Assembly (NCBI RefSeq): GCF_003071345.1
Contig: NZ_QCYK01000002.1
Span: 62,001 to 126,000, forward strand
Source: Chitinophaga parva
GTDB lineage: Bacteria; Bacteroidota; Bacteroidia; Chitinophagales; Chitinophagaceae
Direction of reading: 5' to 3'
Length of the DNA: 64,000 nucleotides
Made by a program: the position numbers and the translations under genes. The notes under the pieces are model-generated. The model made no database searches and was not told the DNA's origin. It worked only from the letters and a program-made list of their open reading frames with translations. How positions within the stretch are numbered: position 1 is the first letter of the stretch; every line of letters begins with the position of its first letter. Below are positions 16,894 through 25,644 of the stretch, piece by piece.

Positions 16894-18234
16894 TTAGATC
16901 TGCATACTAGCCTTTAGTTCCAGGTACTTATTCACCGCATTTACCGTCAGTTGTTCCGGTGTGCTCAGCACCGTGATAATACCATAGCGGTTCAGTTCCT
17001 TCGCGATCAGCCTTTTCTCGTCTGCAAATTTCTGGGCAATGGTCTGTATGTAAATATCTTCCGTAGTATGGGCCATGCCGCTGGTAAGGGCGCGGAGGCC
17101 GGTATTTTCAAAGAAGATCACCATCACCAGGTGGTAGCGGGCCAGCTTGCGCAGGTAAGGGAGCTGGCGCTGCATGCCGGAAAGAGATTCAAAGTTGGTA
17201 AAGAACACCAGCAGGGAACGTTGTGTCAGCGATGTGCGCAGTAGCACGCTGAGGCGCTGGAAGTCCGCTTCCTGCCACTGGGTTTCCTGGGCATACAGCA
17301 TTTCCAGGATCTTGTTCAGCTGCACTTTTTTATTGGAAGGAGGGAGATAATCCGTTTGGCGCTCTACAAATGTAGCCAGTCCGGTCTTATCACCTTTCTG
17401 CAGGGCCACATTGCTGAACACCAGGGTGGAGTTGATCGCGTAGTCCAGCAGGGTAAGGCCGTCAAAAGGCATTTTCATGATGCGGCTCTTGTCAATGATG
17501 CAGATCACCTGTTGCGACTTTTCTTCCACGTAGTTATTCACCATCAGCGTGCCGCCCCGGCGGGCGGTGGCTTTCCAGTTGAGGGTGCGCACATCGTCAC
17601 CCTGCACGTATTCCTTAATGTGGTCAAACTCCATGCTGTGGCCTATGGTACGGCGGCGATGCACGCCCAGGTCCTGCATTTTGTTCTGGAAACCCATGAA
17701 CTCATACTGGCGCAGCTGCATGTAGGACGGGAACACCTTCACCACCTGCGGTGTGGCGGCAGGGTAGTGGCGCTCTGCCAGGCCGAAGAAAGATGTTACC
17801 AGCAGGTTGGCATGTCCAAAGCTGTATTCTCCACGCTCCACGGGGCGCACGTTGTAAGAGAATACATGGCTTTTTTGCGCGGGAATGCGCGCCTGCAGCA
17901 CAAAATCGCGGCGCTGGAACTGGAAGGGCAGTTCCTCCAGCACCTTTACCCGGATGGGGAAGCGGTGCGGGTTGTCCACCGTAAGGCTCACACTGTTCTG
18001 GTCACCATTACTGAAACGCTGGGCCATGCGGCGTGCCGCAGCCACCGGCACACGGGTGCCAAACAGCAGGAAAATATCCATGATCACCAGCAGCGTAAGC
18101 GCCAGTGCACAAAAGCTGGCGATGAAGAACAATGGTGGCACAAAAAAGGCCACCACCAGGCCCAGGATAATGGCCAGGGCCGTGAGATAGAACCGGCTGG
18201 TGAAGAAAAGCGCTTTATAAAATTGTTTAAGCAT
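16894..18234 (-). CDS. DUF58 protein with two N-terminal membrane helices (vWA-like)
   Basis: A 446-aa protein. Two adjacent membrane helices lie at about residues 13-60 (FYLTALAIILGLVVAFFVPPLFFIASFCALALTLLVIMDI read as two spans), followed by an immunoglobulin-like beta region (VSLTVDNPHRFPIRVKV). The DUF58 signature is EFDHIKEYVQGDDVRTLNWKATAR, and a von Willebrand A-like part follows (QVICIIDKSRIMKMPFDGLTLLDYA). DUF58 proteins work with MoxR ATPases, probably as membrane-anchored adaptors. It is the last gene of a tightly packed minus-strand operon (SpoIIM, DUF4129, DUF4350, MoxR, DUF58), 27 bp after moxR. The molecular role is unknown. Confidence 0.93.
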   Translation of the reverse strand: MLKQFYKALFFTSRFYLTALAIILGLVVAFFVPPLFFIASFCALALTLLVIMDIFLLFGTRVPVAAARRMAQRFSNGDQNSVSLTVDNPHRFPIRVKVLEELPFQFQRRDFVLQARIPAQKSHVFSYNVRPVERGEYSFGHANLLVTSFFGLAERHYPAATPQVVKVFPSYMQLRQYEFMGFQNKMQDLGVHRRRTIGHSMEFDHIKEYVQGDDVRTLNWKATARRGGTLMVNNYVEEKSQQVICIIDKSRIMKMPFDGLTLLDYAINSTLVFSNVALQKGDKTGLATFVERQTDYLPPSNKKVQLNKILEMLYAQETQWQEADFQRLSVLLRTSLTQRSLLVFFTNFESLSGMQRQLPYLRKLARYHLVMVIFFENTGLRALTSGMAHTTEDIYIQTIAQKFADEKRLIAKELNRYGIITVLSTPEQLTVNAVNKYLELKASMQI

Positions 18235-18261
18235 AATGGTATGCTGTTAGGGCGTCAGCGC

Positions 18262-19251
18262 CTACCTGGGCACCTCTACATTTTTCAAAATTTCCTGGAT
18301 CACTTCATCGGGGCTGATGCCTTCCATCTCCCGCTCCGGCGTAAGCATAATGCGGTGGCGCAGGATGTGGGGCGCGATGTACTGGATGTCATCCGGCGTT
18401 ACAAAGTCGCGGTTCTTCATGGCCGCTACCGTTTTGGCGCAGTTCATAATAGCCAGGGATGCGCGGGGCGACGCGCCCATGTACAGCGACGAATTGAGGC
18501 GGGTAGCCTGTATGATCTCGGAGATGTAATGCAGTAGTTTGTCTTCTATCACCACGCCGCGGATCTGGAGCTGGAAATCCGTGATCTGCTGTCCGCTCAC
18601 CACTTTTGCGGCCTGCAGGGCAGAGCCGCCTTTGCGGTGCTCACGGTGGGCTGTCTGCAGCATGGTCACTTCTTCCGCGGCAGTCGGATATTGCACGATC
18701 ACTTTGAACAGGAAGCGGTCCAGCTGGGCCTCCGGCAGGCGGTAAGTTCCTTCCTGCTCAATGGGGTTCTGGGTGGCTATCACCATGAAGGGCGGGTCTA
18801 TCTTGTAGGTGATACCATCGTTGGTCACCTGCTGCTCTTCCATTACTTCAAAGAGGGCAGATTGTGTTTTGGCCGGGGCACGGTTGATCTCATCCGTCAG
18901 CACAATGTTGGCAAACACGGGGCCTTTCTTGTATTCAAATTCGCGGCTGTTCGGGTTGAAAACCGAGGTGCCCAATACGTCTGCCGGCATCAGGTCCGGG
19001 GTGAACTGGATGCGGGCAAACTGTGCATCCACGCATTGCGCCAGCAGCTTGGAGGCCAGGGTCTTGGCCACGCCGGGCACCCCTTCCACGAGGATATGGC
19101 CTTCGGAAAGCAGGCCTATGATCAGCAGGTCCACCATCTGGTGCTGTCCCACGATCACTTTACCGATCTCCGCGCGGATGGCCAGGATGGCATCCTGCAG
19201 GACGGTGAAATTGGTGCGGTTCTGAAAACCCTGAAATTCCATTTCTTCCAT
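18262..19251 (-). CDS. MoxR-family AAA+ ATPase
   Basis: A 329-aa cytoplasmic ATPase. Walker A is GVPGVAKT (residues 57-64) and Walker B is IVLTDE (116-121). These are followed by NRAPAKTQSALFEVMEEQQVT, sensor 1 in VIATQNPIEQEGTYRLPEAQLDRF, and sensor 2 in GASPRASLAIMNCAK. This is the standard MoxR pattern. MoxR ATPases act as chaperone-like remodellers, usually with vWA partner proteins such as the DUF58 product encoded just downstream. Only 3 bp separate it from the DUF4350 gene, indicating translational coupling. Confidence 0.96.
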   Translation of the reverse strand: MEEMEFQGFQNRTNFTVLQDAILAIRAEIGKVIVGQHQMVDLLIIGLLSEGHILVEGVPGVAKTLASKLLAQCVDAQFARIQFTPDLMPADVLGTSVFNPNSREFEYKKGPVFANIVLTDEINRAPAKTQSALFEVMEEQQVTNDGITYKIDPPFMVIATQNPIEQEGTYRLPEAQLDRFLFKVIVQYPTAAEEVTMLQTAHREHRKGGSALQAAKVVSGQQITDFQLQIRGVVIEDKLLHYISEIIQATRLNSSLYMGASPRASLAIMNCAKTVAAMKNRDFVTPDDIQYIAPHILRHRIMLTPEREMEGISPDEVIQEILKNVEVPR

Positions 19252-19254
19252 TGA

Positions 19255-20514
19255 CTAATTATTTTGATAAAACTGATGGGTTGCGGTATAAAATGCGTGA
19301 AGGTCTTCGTCCGTAAAGTTATATCCCTGGCGGGCCTGGAGCGCCTGGTACACCAGGGCGCGGGTGTCTTCCGGGGGATAGCCCGATTTGCGCGACAGGG
19401 TTTCCATGAAGGCTTCATCCAGCTCCTGCGTGTTCAGGCTATAACGGTTACGGATATACTCTAATAACTGCATGGCCATTTTACCGGCCAGGTTCGTATT
19501 GTTATGGTGTTCAAAATACAGTTTGCCCATGGTCTTCACAAACTCCACGGAAGTATTGGCCACCGGAGGTATTTCGGGAATGATGCGCTGCCGGCGCTTG
19601 CTCTCAAACACAATGTAGAAGAGCACCGTAAGCAGTGTAAGCCACACTGCCCAGCGGATGGGCGGGTAACGCTTCATGAGTGCAAACAGGCCGTTGCTGT
19701 CATCAGCATCTGTACGGGGCGCCGTCTGGTATTTGTAAAATTCATCCCAGTACAGCGTGTTGTTGTTCACGTAATTGGGCACATACCCAAACACGTTCTC
19801 CATAAAGCGGTGGTTGTTGTGGCTCAGGAGCGGGTAGTTGGTCAGCGCCACAGGATCCAGCAGGACCAGCACCCGGCCGCTGCCCTGGGCAATGGTGATG
19901 AAGGTGGCCTTATGGTCACGGTCTGTGGCCAGGATGGTGGTCACCGCGGTATCCACGCTGGTGAAGTAGTTGGCAGCGTGCAGGGAGCCGCCCAGGAAAG
20001 TACGCTGGTCCAGCAGGGGGCTGAGGAAGTTAATGACCGTGTCCTGTTCCCGCGTCCGTTGCATGCCGAAGAATTGCCCGTCTGAGTAAGCGGTCCTGAA
20101 GCCAAAAGTGGCGTCCAGCGCGGAGTCTGGCCTGCAAATGCCCAGTACCAGGGTGTTGCCATCTTCCACAAATGATTTCATGGCGCGCAGGTCGCCGGGG
20201 CTGGTGTAGTTATGGTTTGCCAGGATCACATATATATTGCCTCCGTCCTTCATCGATGCGTTCCTGTTATATGCCGATGCAAAGGAGCGGGTGATCACAC
20301 TGGGTTTCTTATCATCCCAGAGTTGCTGCAGCCAGTGGTACGCCACGTAGCCGCCGTAAGGCCTTTTGTCCTTGTAAGAATAAGTGACGTCCCGGGGCTG
20401 GGCGGTATTTACCTCGTTCCGGCCGGCCGTGGTGGCAGACAGGGCGGCTACCAGCTGCAGGATCACCAGCAGCAGGAGCAGCCCCAGTGGGATCAGGATA
20501 TACTTTGCTTTCAC
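19255..20514 (-). CDS. DUF4350 membrane protein
   Basis: A 419-aa protein with an N-terminal membrane helix (ILIPLGLLLLLVILQLVAAL). The extracytoplasmic domain begins DVTYSYKDKRPYGGYVAYHWLQQLW, a hallmark of DUF4350, and contains VILANHNYTSPGDLRAMKSFVEDGNTLV, which resembles a ligand-binding Rossmann-like domain of the GATase/ThuA type. A second membrane helix at about residue 290 (WAVWLTLLTVLFYIVF) is followed by a cytoplasmic helical tail. Its start overlaps the end of the DUF4129 gene by 4 bases. The function is unknown. It is a constant neighbour of MoxR/DUF58 genes. Confidence 0.9.
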   Translation of the reverse strand: MKAKYILIPLGLLLLLVILQLVAALSATTAGRNEVNTAQPRDVTYSYKDKRPYGGYVAYHWLQQLWDDKKPSVITRSFASAYNRNASMKDGGNIYVILANHNYTSPGDLRAMKSFVEDGNTLVLGICRPDSALDATFGFRTAYSDGQFFGMQRTREQDTVINFLSPLLDQRTFLGGSLHAANYFTSVDTAVTTILATDRDHKATFITIAQGSGRVLVLLDPVALTNYPLLSHNNHRFMENVFGYVPNYVNNNTLYWDEFYKYQTAPRTDADDSNGLFALMKRYPPIRWAVWLTLLTVLFYIVFESKRRQRIIPEIPPVANTSVEFVKTMGKLYFEHHNNTNLAGKMAMQLLEYIRNRYSLNTQELDEAFMETLSRKSGYPPEDTRALVYQALQARQGYNFTDEDLHAFYTATHQFYQNN

Positions 20515-21404
20515 GATTGCTGCAGGTCTTGTTTAAATGCGTTGAATTGAGCGTGGATCTTTTCAAAATCAGCGCCCGAGAGCTCAAAGTGGCCGTAGCA
20601 CACATATTCGTAGTCCAGCGTAAGCAGGGAGAACGGTTTGTACCAACGGGTGTTCCGTACATCCGTCAGGTAATCGTAATTGGTCTTATGCTGTCCCAGC
20701 CGCAGCAGGCCTTTGTGGTGCATCTGCTGCAGGGTGTAGAGGTACAGGTAGCGGGTGGCAGCGGTCCAGTTGCCCGCCGCCACGGCCTGTTGCAGCAGGC
20801 CTTCAAAGTTGGCGGTGGCCACATCCTCATCCTGCTGCGCAGGCACTTCCGCCACTTCCGCGAGTGGCTTTGATTTGCGGCGGAAGAGCTGTACTTCATT
20901 GCTTTGCAGGATATAAAAGATCACCAGCACCAGCGTGGCAGAAAGCAGGATGTAGAGCGTAGGCATGAAAATGACATTCAGCAATGCCTGCAGGCCCACT
21001 ATGAAAGCGGAGGGCTTGCCTTCGCGCGTGTTGTAATTAAGCGCTTTGTCTTTCAGCATTTTTTCCCTGGCATCCTCCCCCAGGTTGCGCGGCCAGCGGC
21101 TGGCGTAGTCTATGTCTGCGCGGGCGCCTTCAGGAGCATTGGAAGTATCGTACAGGGCATGGTTCCCATTGCGCACGCGGTCTTCCAGCGCGGTGTAGTT
21201 GGTGGCTGCGTCGGAGGTGACGGAATCCGGCTCATAACCTTCCGCCGCGGCGCTGTCCACTACAGTGGTGGCATCGTAAGTAGTATCTGTAGGCACCTGG
21301 TATCCATAAACAGTGTCCTGTTGCTGCGCCGCCGCCGGCAGGGCCGTAAGCGCGGTGTACAGTGCTACCAGTATTGTCCATATTTTTTTTCGGTCACGAA
21401 ACAT
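20511..21404 (-). CDS. DUF4129 membrane protein
   Basis: A 297-aa protein with a signal-like first helix (IWTILVALYTALTALPAAA), a periplasmic low-complexity acidic stretch, a membrane helix at about residues 155-180 (ALLNVIFMPTLYILLSATLVLVIFYIL), and a cytoplasmic DUF4129 domain with ATRYLYLYTLQQMHHKGLLRLGQHKTNYDYL, the characteristic block. The same domain occurs at the C-terminus of transglutaminase-like proteins in MoxR/DUF58 operons elsewhere. It overlaps the next gene by 4 bases and follows the SpoIIM gene without a gap, so all are one transcript. The function is unknown. Confidence 0.9.
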   Translation of the reverse strand: MFRDRKKIWTILVALYTALTALPAAAQQQDTVYGYQVPTDTTYDATTVVDSAAAEGYEPDSVTSDAATNYTALEDRVRNGNHALYDTSNAPEGARADIDYASRWPRNLGEDAREKMLKDKALNYNTREGKPSAFIVGLQALLNVIFMPTLYILLSATLVLVIFYILQSNEVQLFRRKSKPLAEVAEVPAQQDEDVATANFEGLLQQAVAAGNWTAATRYLYLYTLQQMHHKGLLRLGQHKTNYDYLTDVRNTRWYKPFSLLTLDYEYVCYGHFELSGADFEKIHAQFNAFKQDLQQS

Positions 21405-22397
21405 TTACTCAATCGGTTTTTCAGGTATGCGCACTTTGCCATCCACGTCCAGGGTATAGCCCTTGCGCTGCAGGTAGATGGGATAAAAGACAAAATAGAA
21501 CAGTACAAAGCCCAGGGAGGCCAGGAGAATGAAAAGGCTGATGGCCAGCGGCATATGCGTATGCCGGGTTACAAAACCTTCCAGTATACCGGCGCACACC
21601 AGCATGGGCACTACCATCACCATGACCTTCAGCCCGTCCCGGGCGCCCTGCTTCAGGGAATCCACGCGGCGCAGCGTACCGGGAAACAACAGGCGCGATG
21701 CCATGATGAAGCCCGCCGTGCCAGACAGGATCAATGCAGAGATCTCCAGTGTGCCATGGATCCAGATCACCAGCACAGACGGCATACCCAGGCCTTTGGC
21801 AAAGAACATGTACTGGAATGAGCCCAGCATGAGGCCATTCACAATGAGCGTATAAAAAGGCCCCAGGCCGGCCATGATGCCGCCTGCAAATGTTTGCAGG
21901 GCAATGGAAATATTGTTCCAGGCTATCTCCAGGAACATGGTCACTTCATTGCCATTGTTATACACGCCAAACGGGTCGCCGGAGGCAATGTTTCGCTCTG
22001 TCATATTCACATATTCATCGCCCAGGATGCTGCGTACAAAAGTATCGTCATGCGCGGCAGACAAAACGGCGATAACGCAGAAAAAAAGGAAGTACAGCGT
22101 GGTAAATAAAAAGATGCGCTGGTAGCGGCGGAAGGTAAGGGGCAGTTCCAGGAAAAAGAAATTGCGGATGCGGCCCTGGCCCTCCTTACGGTTTTTATAA
22201 ATGCGCTGGAAAATAGTGGAGGCAAGCCCGTTGATATAATTCGTCACCTTGCTAAAGCCATAAAAGGTCTTGGCATAGGCCAGATCGTCGAGCAGGGTGG
22301 TAAAGTCGGCGGCCATTTCATCCGGGTCTTCCGCGGGTTGCTCCTGGATCTTCTGCCAGCGTTCACGGTTGCGTTTTATGAAAAGTGACTCTCTCAT
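21405..22397 (-). CDS. SpoIIM-family integral membrane protein
   Basis: A 330-aa protein. A cytoplasmic N-terminal helical region (residues 1-100, with RERWQKIQEQPAEDPDEMAADFTTLLDDLAYAKTFY broken over two helices) precedes about five membrane helices. The family signature is the segment ISIALQTFAGGIMAGLGPFYTLIVNGLMLGSF followed by IWIHGTLEISALILSG, as in stage II sporulation protein M. Non-sporulating bacteria carry it beside MoxR/DUF58 genes. It is the first gene of the minus-strand operon and is divergent (94-bp gap) from an RDD-family gene, the usual partner. Confidence 0.93.
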   Translation of the reverse strand: MRESLFIKRNRERWQKIQEQPAEDPDEMAADFTTLLDDLAYAKTFYGFSKVTNYINGLASTIFQRIYKNRKEGQGRIRNFFFLELPLTFRRYQRIFLFTTLYFLFFCVIAVLSAAHDDTFVRSILGDEYVNMTERNIASGDPFGVYNNGNEVTMFLEIAWNNISIALQTFAGGIMAGLGPFYTLIVNGLMLGSFQYMFFAKGLGMPSVLVIWIHGTLEISALILSGTAGFIMASRLLFPGTLRRVDSLKQGARDGLKVMVMVVPMLVCAGILEGFVTRHTHMPLAISLFILLASLGFVLFYFVFYPIYLQRKGYTLDVDGKVRIPEKPIE

Positions 22398-22491
22398 TCC
22401 TTAAATTTACGGGGCACTTTAAAAACTGTGGGTTAAATGAAAAACATTTTTCTTAGCAGCACAAGATATAATCATTTTAGTAAATTCGTTC

Positions 22492-23220
22492 ATGTCTTCT
22501 ATTAAAATACCTACCGCCTTTAACATTGACCTCGAATTTGAAGCGGCCGATACGGGCAAACGTTTGTTAGCCTATCTTATCGATTCCGCTGTGCGCATCG
22601 TGTTCCTGCTGGCGCTGATCTTCCTGGACAGCCAGGTGCTGCACATAGAGAATGCCTCTTTGGATGGCATTTACTACGGCATCGTGGTGGCCATCCCCTT
22701 CACCCTTTATTTTTTCCTGTGTGAGTGGCTCATGGGGGGGCGTACCCCCGGCAAGGCCGCGGTGGGCATTAAGGTGGTAAGCCTCATGGGTAATCAGCCT
22801 ACCGCCGGCCAGGTAGCCTTGCGTTCTCTTATGCGTTTCATAGAATCACCCATGGTGTTCTGCGGCGCCGTGGCCCTTATCGCCATTGCCCGCTCTCCCT
22901 ACAGCCAGCGTGTGGGCGACCTGGTAGCCGGCACCATCGTGGTGGATACCAAGGCTAAGCACAGCCTGGACCAGACCATTTTCCGCAACATAGCGGTGGA
23001 CTACCAGCCCCAGTTCTTCCAGATCCTCAAACTGTCTGACAAGGACCTCAATAAGGTGAAGGAACTGCTGGACAGGGCCGTAAAACAGCAGGATTTTGTA
23101 CTGGCGCACCGCGTGGCGGAGCGTGTAAAAACGGTGTTGAAAATTGACACACAGATGAACGACATGATGTTCCTCGAAACCCTGCTCAATGATTATAACT
23201 ACCTGGTAACAAGGGCATAG
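22492..23220 (+). CDS. RDD-family membrane protein
   Basis: A 242-aa protein. The RDD domain begins with FNIDLEFEAADTGKRLLAYLIDSAVR (the family Arg and Asp in RLLAYLID), continues through about three membrane helices, and carries GRTPGKAAVGIKVV and YSQRVGDLVAGTIVV. An extra cytoplasmic helical tail of about 75 residues (FFQILKLSDKDLNKVKELLDRA...) follows. RDD proteins are small polytopic proteins often linked to transport or stress tolerance; some act as Na+/H+ antiporters. It is divergent from the SpoIIM-MoxR-DUF58 operon, an arrangement kept across many phyla. Confidence 0.93.
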   Translation: MSSIKIPTAFNIDLEFEAADTGKRLLAYLIDSAVRIVFLLALIFLDSQVLHIENASLDGIYYGIVVAIPFTLYFFLCEWLMGGRTPGKAAVGIKVVSLMGNQPTAGQVALRSLMRFIESPMVFCGAVALIAIARSPYSQRVGDLVAGTIVVDTKAKHSLDQTIFRNIAVDYQPQFFQILKLSDKDLNKVKELLDRAVKQQDFVLAHRVAERVKTVLKIDTQMNDMMFLETLLNDYNYLVTRA

Positions 23221-23243
23221 CTCTTTATAGCGCTGCGCGCAAT

Positions 23244-23305
23244 GGCCCTGCCGGGAGGCGGGGCTTTTTTATGCAAAAAAGTCCCGCCGGGAAATGTGGC
23301 GGGAC
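23244..23305. terminator. Two convergent terminators (RDD gene and DUF5684 gene)
   Basis: For the plus strand, GCCC-GCC/GGC-GGGC pairs with one internal mismatch and is followed by a T-run (23244-23271). For the minus strand, an 8-bp stem (23281-23288 with 23298-23305) is preceded by an A-run at 23275-23280, which reads as a U-run after the hairpin on the minus strand. Confidence 0.75.
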
Positions 23306-23332
23306 GTACGTACCGGTCGGGAAAAATAGCGC

Positions 23333-23755
23333 TTAACTAAGCCCTATGCTGCCAATGCGCTGATCCAGGTCCTGCGCATTGCCACCAGGCCCGATATAAC
23401 GGGCGCTCCCAAAACCCAGCATGGGAATAAAAATAAAGCCCAGGAAAAAGATACCTACCGCAAACCCCGCGTCCTTGCCGAAACTTCTTGCCAGCAGGTA
23501 ACATACCATCACGGCCGCGTAAATGTTCACCAGCGGGATGCAGAACAGGAACAGCCACCACCAAGGTTTGCCGATCACCTTCAGCAGGATGATCAGGTTG
23601 TAAATAGGAATAATGGCTTTCCAGCCTTCTTCCCCGGCCTTTTGGAATATTTTCCACATACCGGCAATGGACGCAATGATAGCAAGGAAATAAATGAAGG
23701 ACATAAAGCCCATAACTGCCCCCATCCCGGAGGTACCATTGGAGTACTCATTCAT
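23333..23755 (-). CDS. DUF5684-type small membrane protein (140 aa)
   Basis: Three to four membrane helices: FMSFIYFLAIIASIAGMWKIF, then the conserved AGEEGWKAIIPIYNLIILLKVIGKPWWWLFLFCIPLVNIY, then FGKDAGFAVGIFFLGFIFIPMLGFG. The GxPWWWxxL and IPxVNIY motifs identify this family, which is often annotated as DUF5684 or a signal-peptidase-I-like fragment. No catalytic residues are visible and the function is unknown. A close paralogue follows at 24010-24441. Confidence 0.85.
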   Translation of the reverse strand: MNEYSNGTSGMGAVMGFMSFIYFLAIIASIAGMWKIFQKAGEEGWKAIIPIYNLIILLKVIGKPWWWLFLFCIPLVNIYAAVMVCYLLARSFGKDAGFAVGIFFLGFIFIPMLGFGSARYIGPGGNAQDLDQRIGSIGLS

Positions 23756-23953
23756 GATTTTTCGTTTTTTGAGGATTATGATTGATGGTTATTGCACATG
23801 CAGAGCGTGGGGCATCCACACAACACGGGTCCGTATCATTGGGGTGTTTAATTCGGAGTCCTGAAATTCCAGAACCGAATTTATTCAAAAATTGAGATCG
23901 TTAAGGTATTAAAATATAAGTTATGTGTATAAATGCACATGTGTTTCCGGGCA

Positions 23954-23986
23954 TAAAAAAATCCCGCCGGGAATAGCCGGCGGGAT
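23954..23986 (-). terminator. Terminator for the second DUF5684 gene
   Basis: A perfect 10-bp stem (23961-23970 with 23977-23986) with a 6-base loop. The A-run on its left serves as the U-run for the minus-strand transcript ending at 24010. Confidence 0.82.
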
Positions 23987-24009
23987 AATGATGTTTGCTG
24001 TTGCGGTGC

Positions 24010-24441
24010 TTAAACAGATTGACCGATACCCTGTATGGTGTTATCCACGTTTTCCCCGGAAACACCGCCCGGGCCTAAGTACACGGCGTTGCCGAAGGCC
24101 AGGATGGGATAGAAAATGAAAGACAGGAAAAACAGGCCCACGGTGAAGCCGGTATCCTTGCCAAAGCTCTTGGACAGTTCATTCAGCGCCACGATGATAA
24201 AGTAGATGTTTACCAGCGGAATGCAGCAAAGGAAGATCCACCACCAGGGCTTGCCAATGATGCGGAACTGTATCACAGCGCTGTAAATAGGAATGAGGCT
24301 AGCCCAGCCTGGCTGGCCGGCCTTGGTAAAAATGCGCCAGCTTACTACGATAAAAAAGGCGGACAGGACCAGTGTAAAAAGCATAAAGGTCATCATAAAG
24401 CCGGCAAGTGCCAGGGATTGTGTTTGATCCAATTGATCCAT
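24010..24441 (-). CDS. DUF5684-type small membrane protein (143 aa), paralogue
   Basis: It has the same topology and motifs as its neighbour at 23333-23755: AGQPGWASLIPIYSAVIQFRIIGKPWWWIFLCCIPLVNIYFIIVALNELSKSFGKDTGFTVGLFFLSFIFYPILAFG (read as three helices joined by short loops). The first helix is LAGFMMTFMLFTLVLSAFFIVVSW. The two copies are clearly homologous but diverged, so the duplication is old. They are separated by 254 bases with a terminator, so each probably has its own promoter. The function is unknown. Confidence 0.85.
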   Translation of the reverse strand: MDQLDQTQSLALAGFMMTFMLFTLVLSAFFIVVSWRIFTKAGQPGWASLIPIYSAVIQFRIIGKPWWWIFLCCIPLVNIYFIIVALNELSKSFGKDTGFTVGLFFLSFIFYPILAFGNAVYLGPGGVSGENVDNTIQGIGQSV

Positions 24442-24514
24442 AGAAGGGTTCAGTGGTTTAAGGGGGTGAATAAGAATATAGTTTAATGTAAATGTATGTG
24501 TTTTTATTTAAGGA

Positions 24515-25006
24515 TTAAAGTCTTACTACAATGGTGTTGGACAGCCGGTCGTGCAGCGGACCGCCCGGCGTAAAGGCAAAGATAAGATCCAGGGGAATAA
24601 GGCGGCACAGGCTGCGGGTAAGGGCTTTGGAAAATGTGATGCGCGCGCCGTCTGCCTGTACGGCTTCCGTGCCGGTAAGGCGCTTGCCCATGGTTTGCCC
24701 GCCCAGCCAGGTTTCCTGCAGGGTGTAGTATGCCACGTACAGCAGCACGCAGCAGCCCATGTATACCAGGTTGAAGAGCGCCGGCCCACCTGCCAGGGGG
24801 CGAAGCAGGATAGAGGGGAAATTGTACCCGAATATGCGGGTGGGGATGTACAGGAGGATAAAATTGGCTGCAAACAGCGTGGCATAAAAAAGAAAGCAGT
24901 CTGCCAGGAAGCTGACAGCCCGTGCAAGGAGCGGTGCTGCGGTGAGCGTGCGCCTTTGCTCAATTTCTTCGAGATGTAGTTCGGTCAGGTGCTGATTGTT
25001 GGCCAT
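24515..25006 (-). CDS. RDD-family membrane protein (paralogue 1 of 3)
   Basis: The protein is 163 aa from the ATG at 25006 (MANNQHLTELHLEE); the longer frame to 25123 runs through a terminator hairpin and is rejected. The RDD core reads LLARAVSFLADCFLFYATLF, then two more membrane spans, then the conserved TWLGGQTMGKRLTGTEAV and SKALTRSLCRLIPLDLIFAFTPGGPLHDRLSNTIVV. This last pattern (RSLCR-IP, then LHD-S-T-VV) marks the RDD subfamily shared by the next two genes. There is no extra domain. Confidence 0.85.
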   Translation of the reverse strand: MANNQHLTELHLEEIEQRRTLTAAPLLARAVSFLADCFLFYATLFAANFILLYIPTRIFGYNFPSILLRPLAGGPALFNLVYMGCCVLLYVAYYTLQETWLGGQTMGKRLTGTEAVQADGARITFSKALTRSLCRLIPLDLIFAFTPGGPLHDRLSNTIVVRL

Positions 25007-25093
25007 AAGCGAAACAATTCCACCGCGGGGGTGGTAACCCAATGTAAGCAAAATACGGGCAAAAAATGCCACCGGCATGGACCGCCGGCGCAC

Positions 25094-25126
25094 AAAAATG
25101 CCCGGGTTTTGCGACCCGGGCATTTG
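25094..25126 (-). terminator. Terminator after RDD paralogue 2
   Basis: A stem of about 12-13 bp (AAATGCCCGGGT with ACCCGGGCATTT) with a short loop. The A-run on the left gives the U-run for the minus-strand gene ending at 25155. Confidence 0.75.
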
Positions 25127-25154
25127 ATAAGTTGTATTTGAACCAGTTGCGTAT

Positions 25155-25643
25155 TTACTTCCTGGTCTTTACGACGGTCGTTCCGGTAATGGAGTCATGC
25201 AAGGGCGTGCTTGCAAGGGCTATTAATGGCGCAAAGGGAATGGAGCGGCACAGGCTGCGCAGGAACGCCTTCCCGACAGACACCGGTTGATAGGTGTTCC
25301 GGTCCACGGCACGGGTACCGGTAATGAGTTTTGCCAGGGAGCGGCCTTTCAGTAGGCCTTCGGTCGGCGTATAATAAACAGCCGTAAGCACAGCGCCCCA
25401 AAGCAGCTGCCCGGGATAATTCTCCGGCGGGAGGATAAAGTTGAGCAGGGCCCGGTTGCCGGTTAACCCGATCACCACGCCTGCCATGCCGCAGATGATA
25501 AAAAAGAACAGGAGCATGAACACGAGGTCCAGGATCATGTTCAGGAAACGGATGCCTTTGCTGGCTTCTTCCGGCGTATCGGCAAATTCCAGCTCGCCCA
25601 GTACGGATGGGCTGTTGTCATAAGTAGTATTGGGATCTTGCAT
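25155..25643 (-). CDS. RDD-family membrane protein (paralogue 2 of 3)
   Basis: The protein is 162 aa from the ATG at 25643 (MQDPNTTYD). Motifs are KGIRFLNMILDLVFMLLFFF (the Arg and Asp of RDD), LKGRSLAKLITGTRAVDRNTYQPVSVGKAFLRSLCRSIPFAP and LHDSITGTTVV. The last helices match paralogue 3 closely. It starts 2 bases after the paralogue 3 stop, so the two are cotranscribed. The role is unknown. Confidence 0.87.
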   Translation of the reverse strand: MQDPNTTYDNSPSVLGELEFADTPEEASKGIRFLNMILDLVFMLLFFFIICGMAGVVIGLTGNRALLNFILPPENYPGQLLWGAVLTAVYYTPTEGLLKGRSLAKLITGTRAVDRNTYQPVSVGKAFLRSLCRSIPFAPLIALASTPLHDSITGTTVVKTRK

Positions 25644-25644
25644 A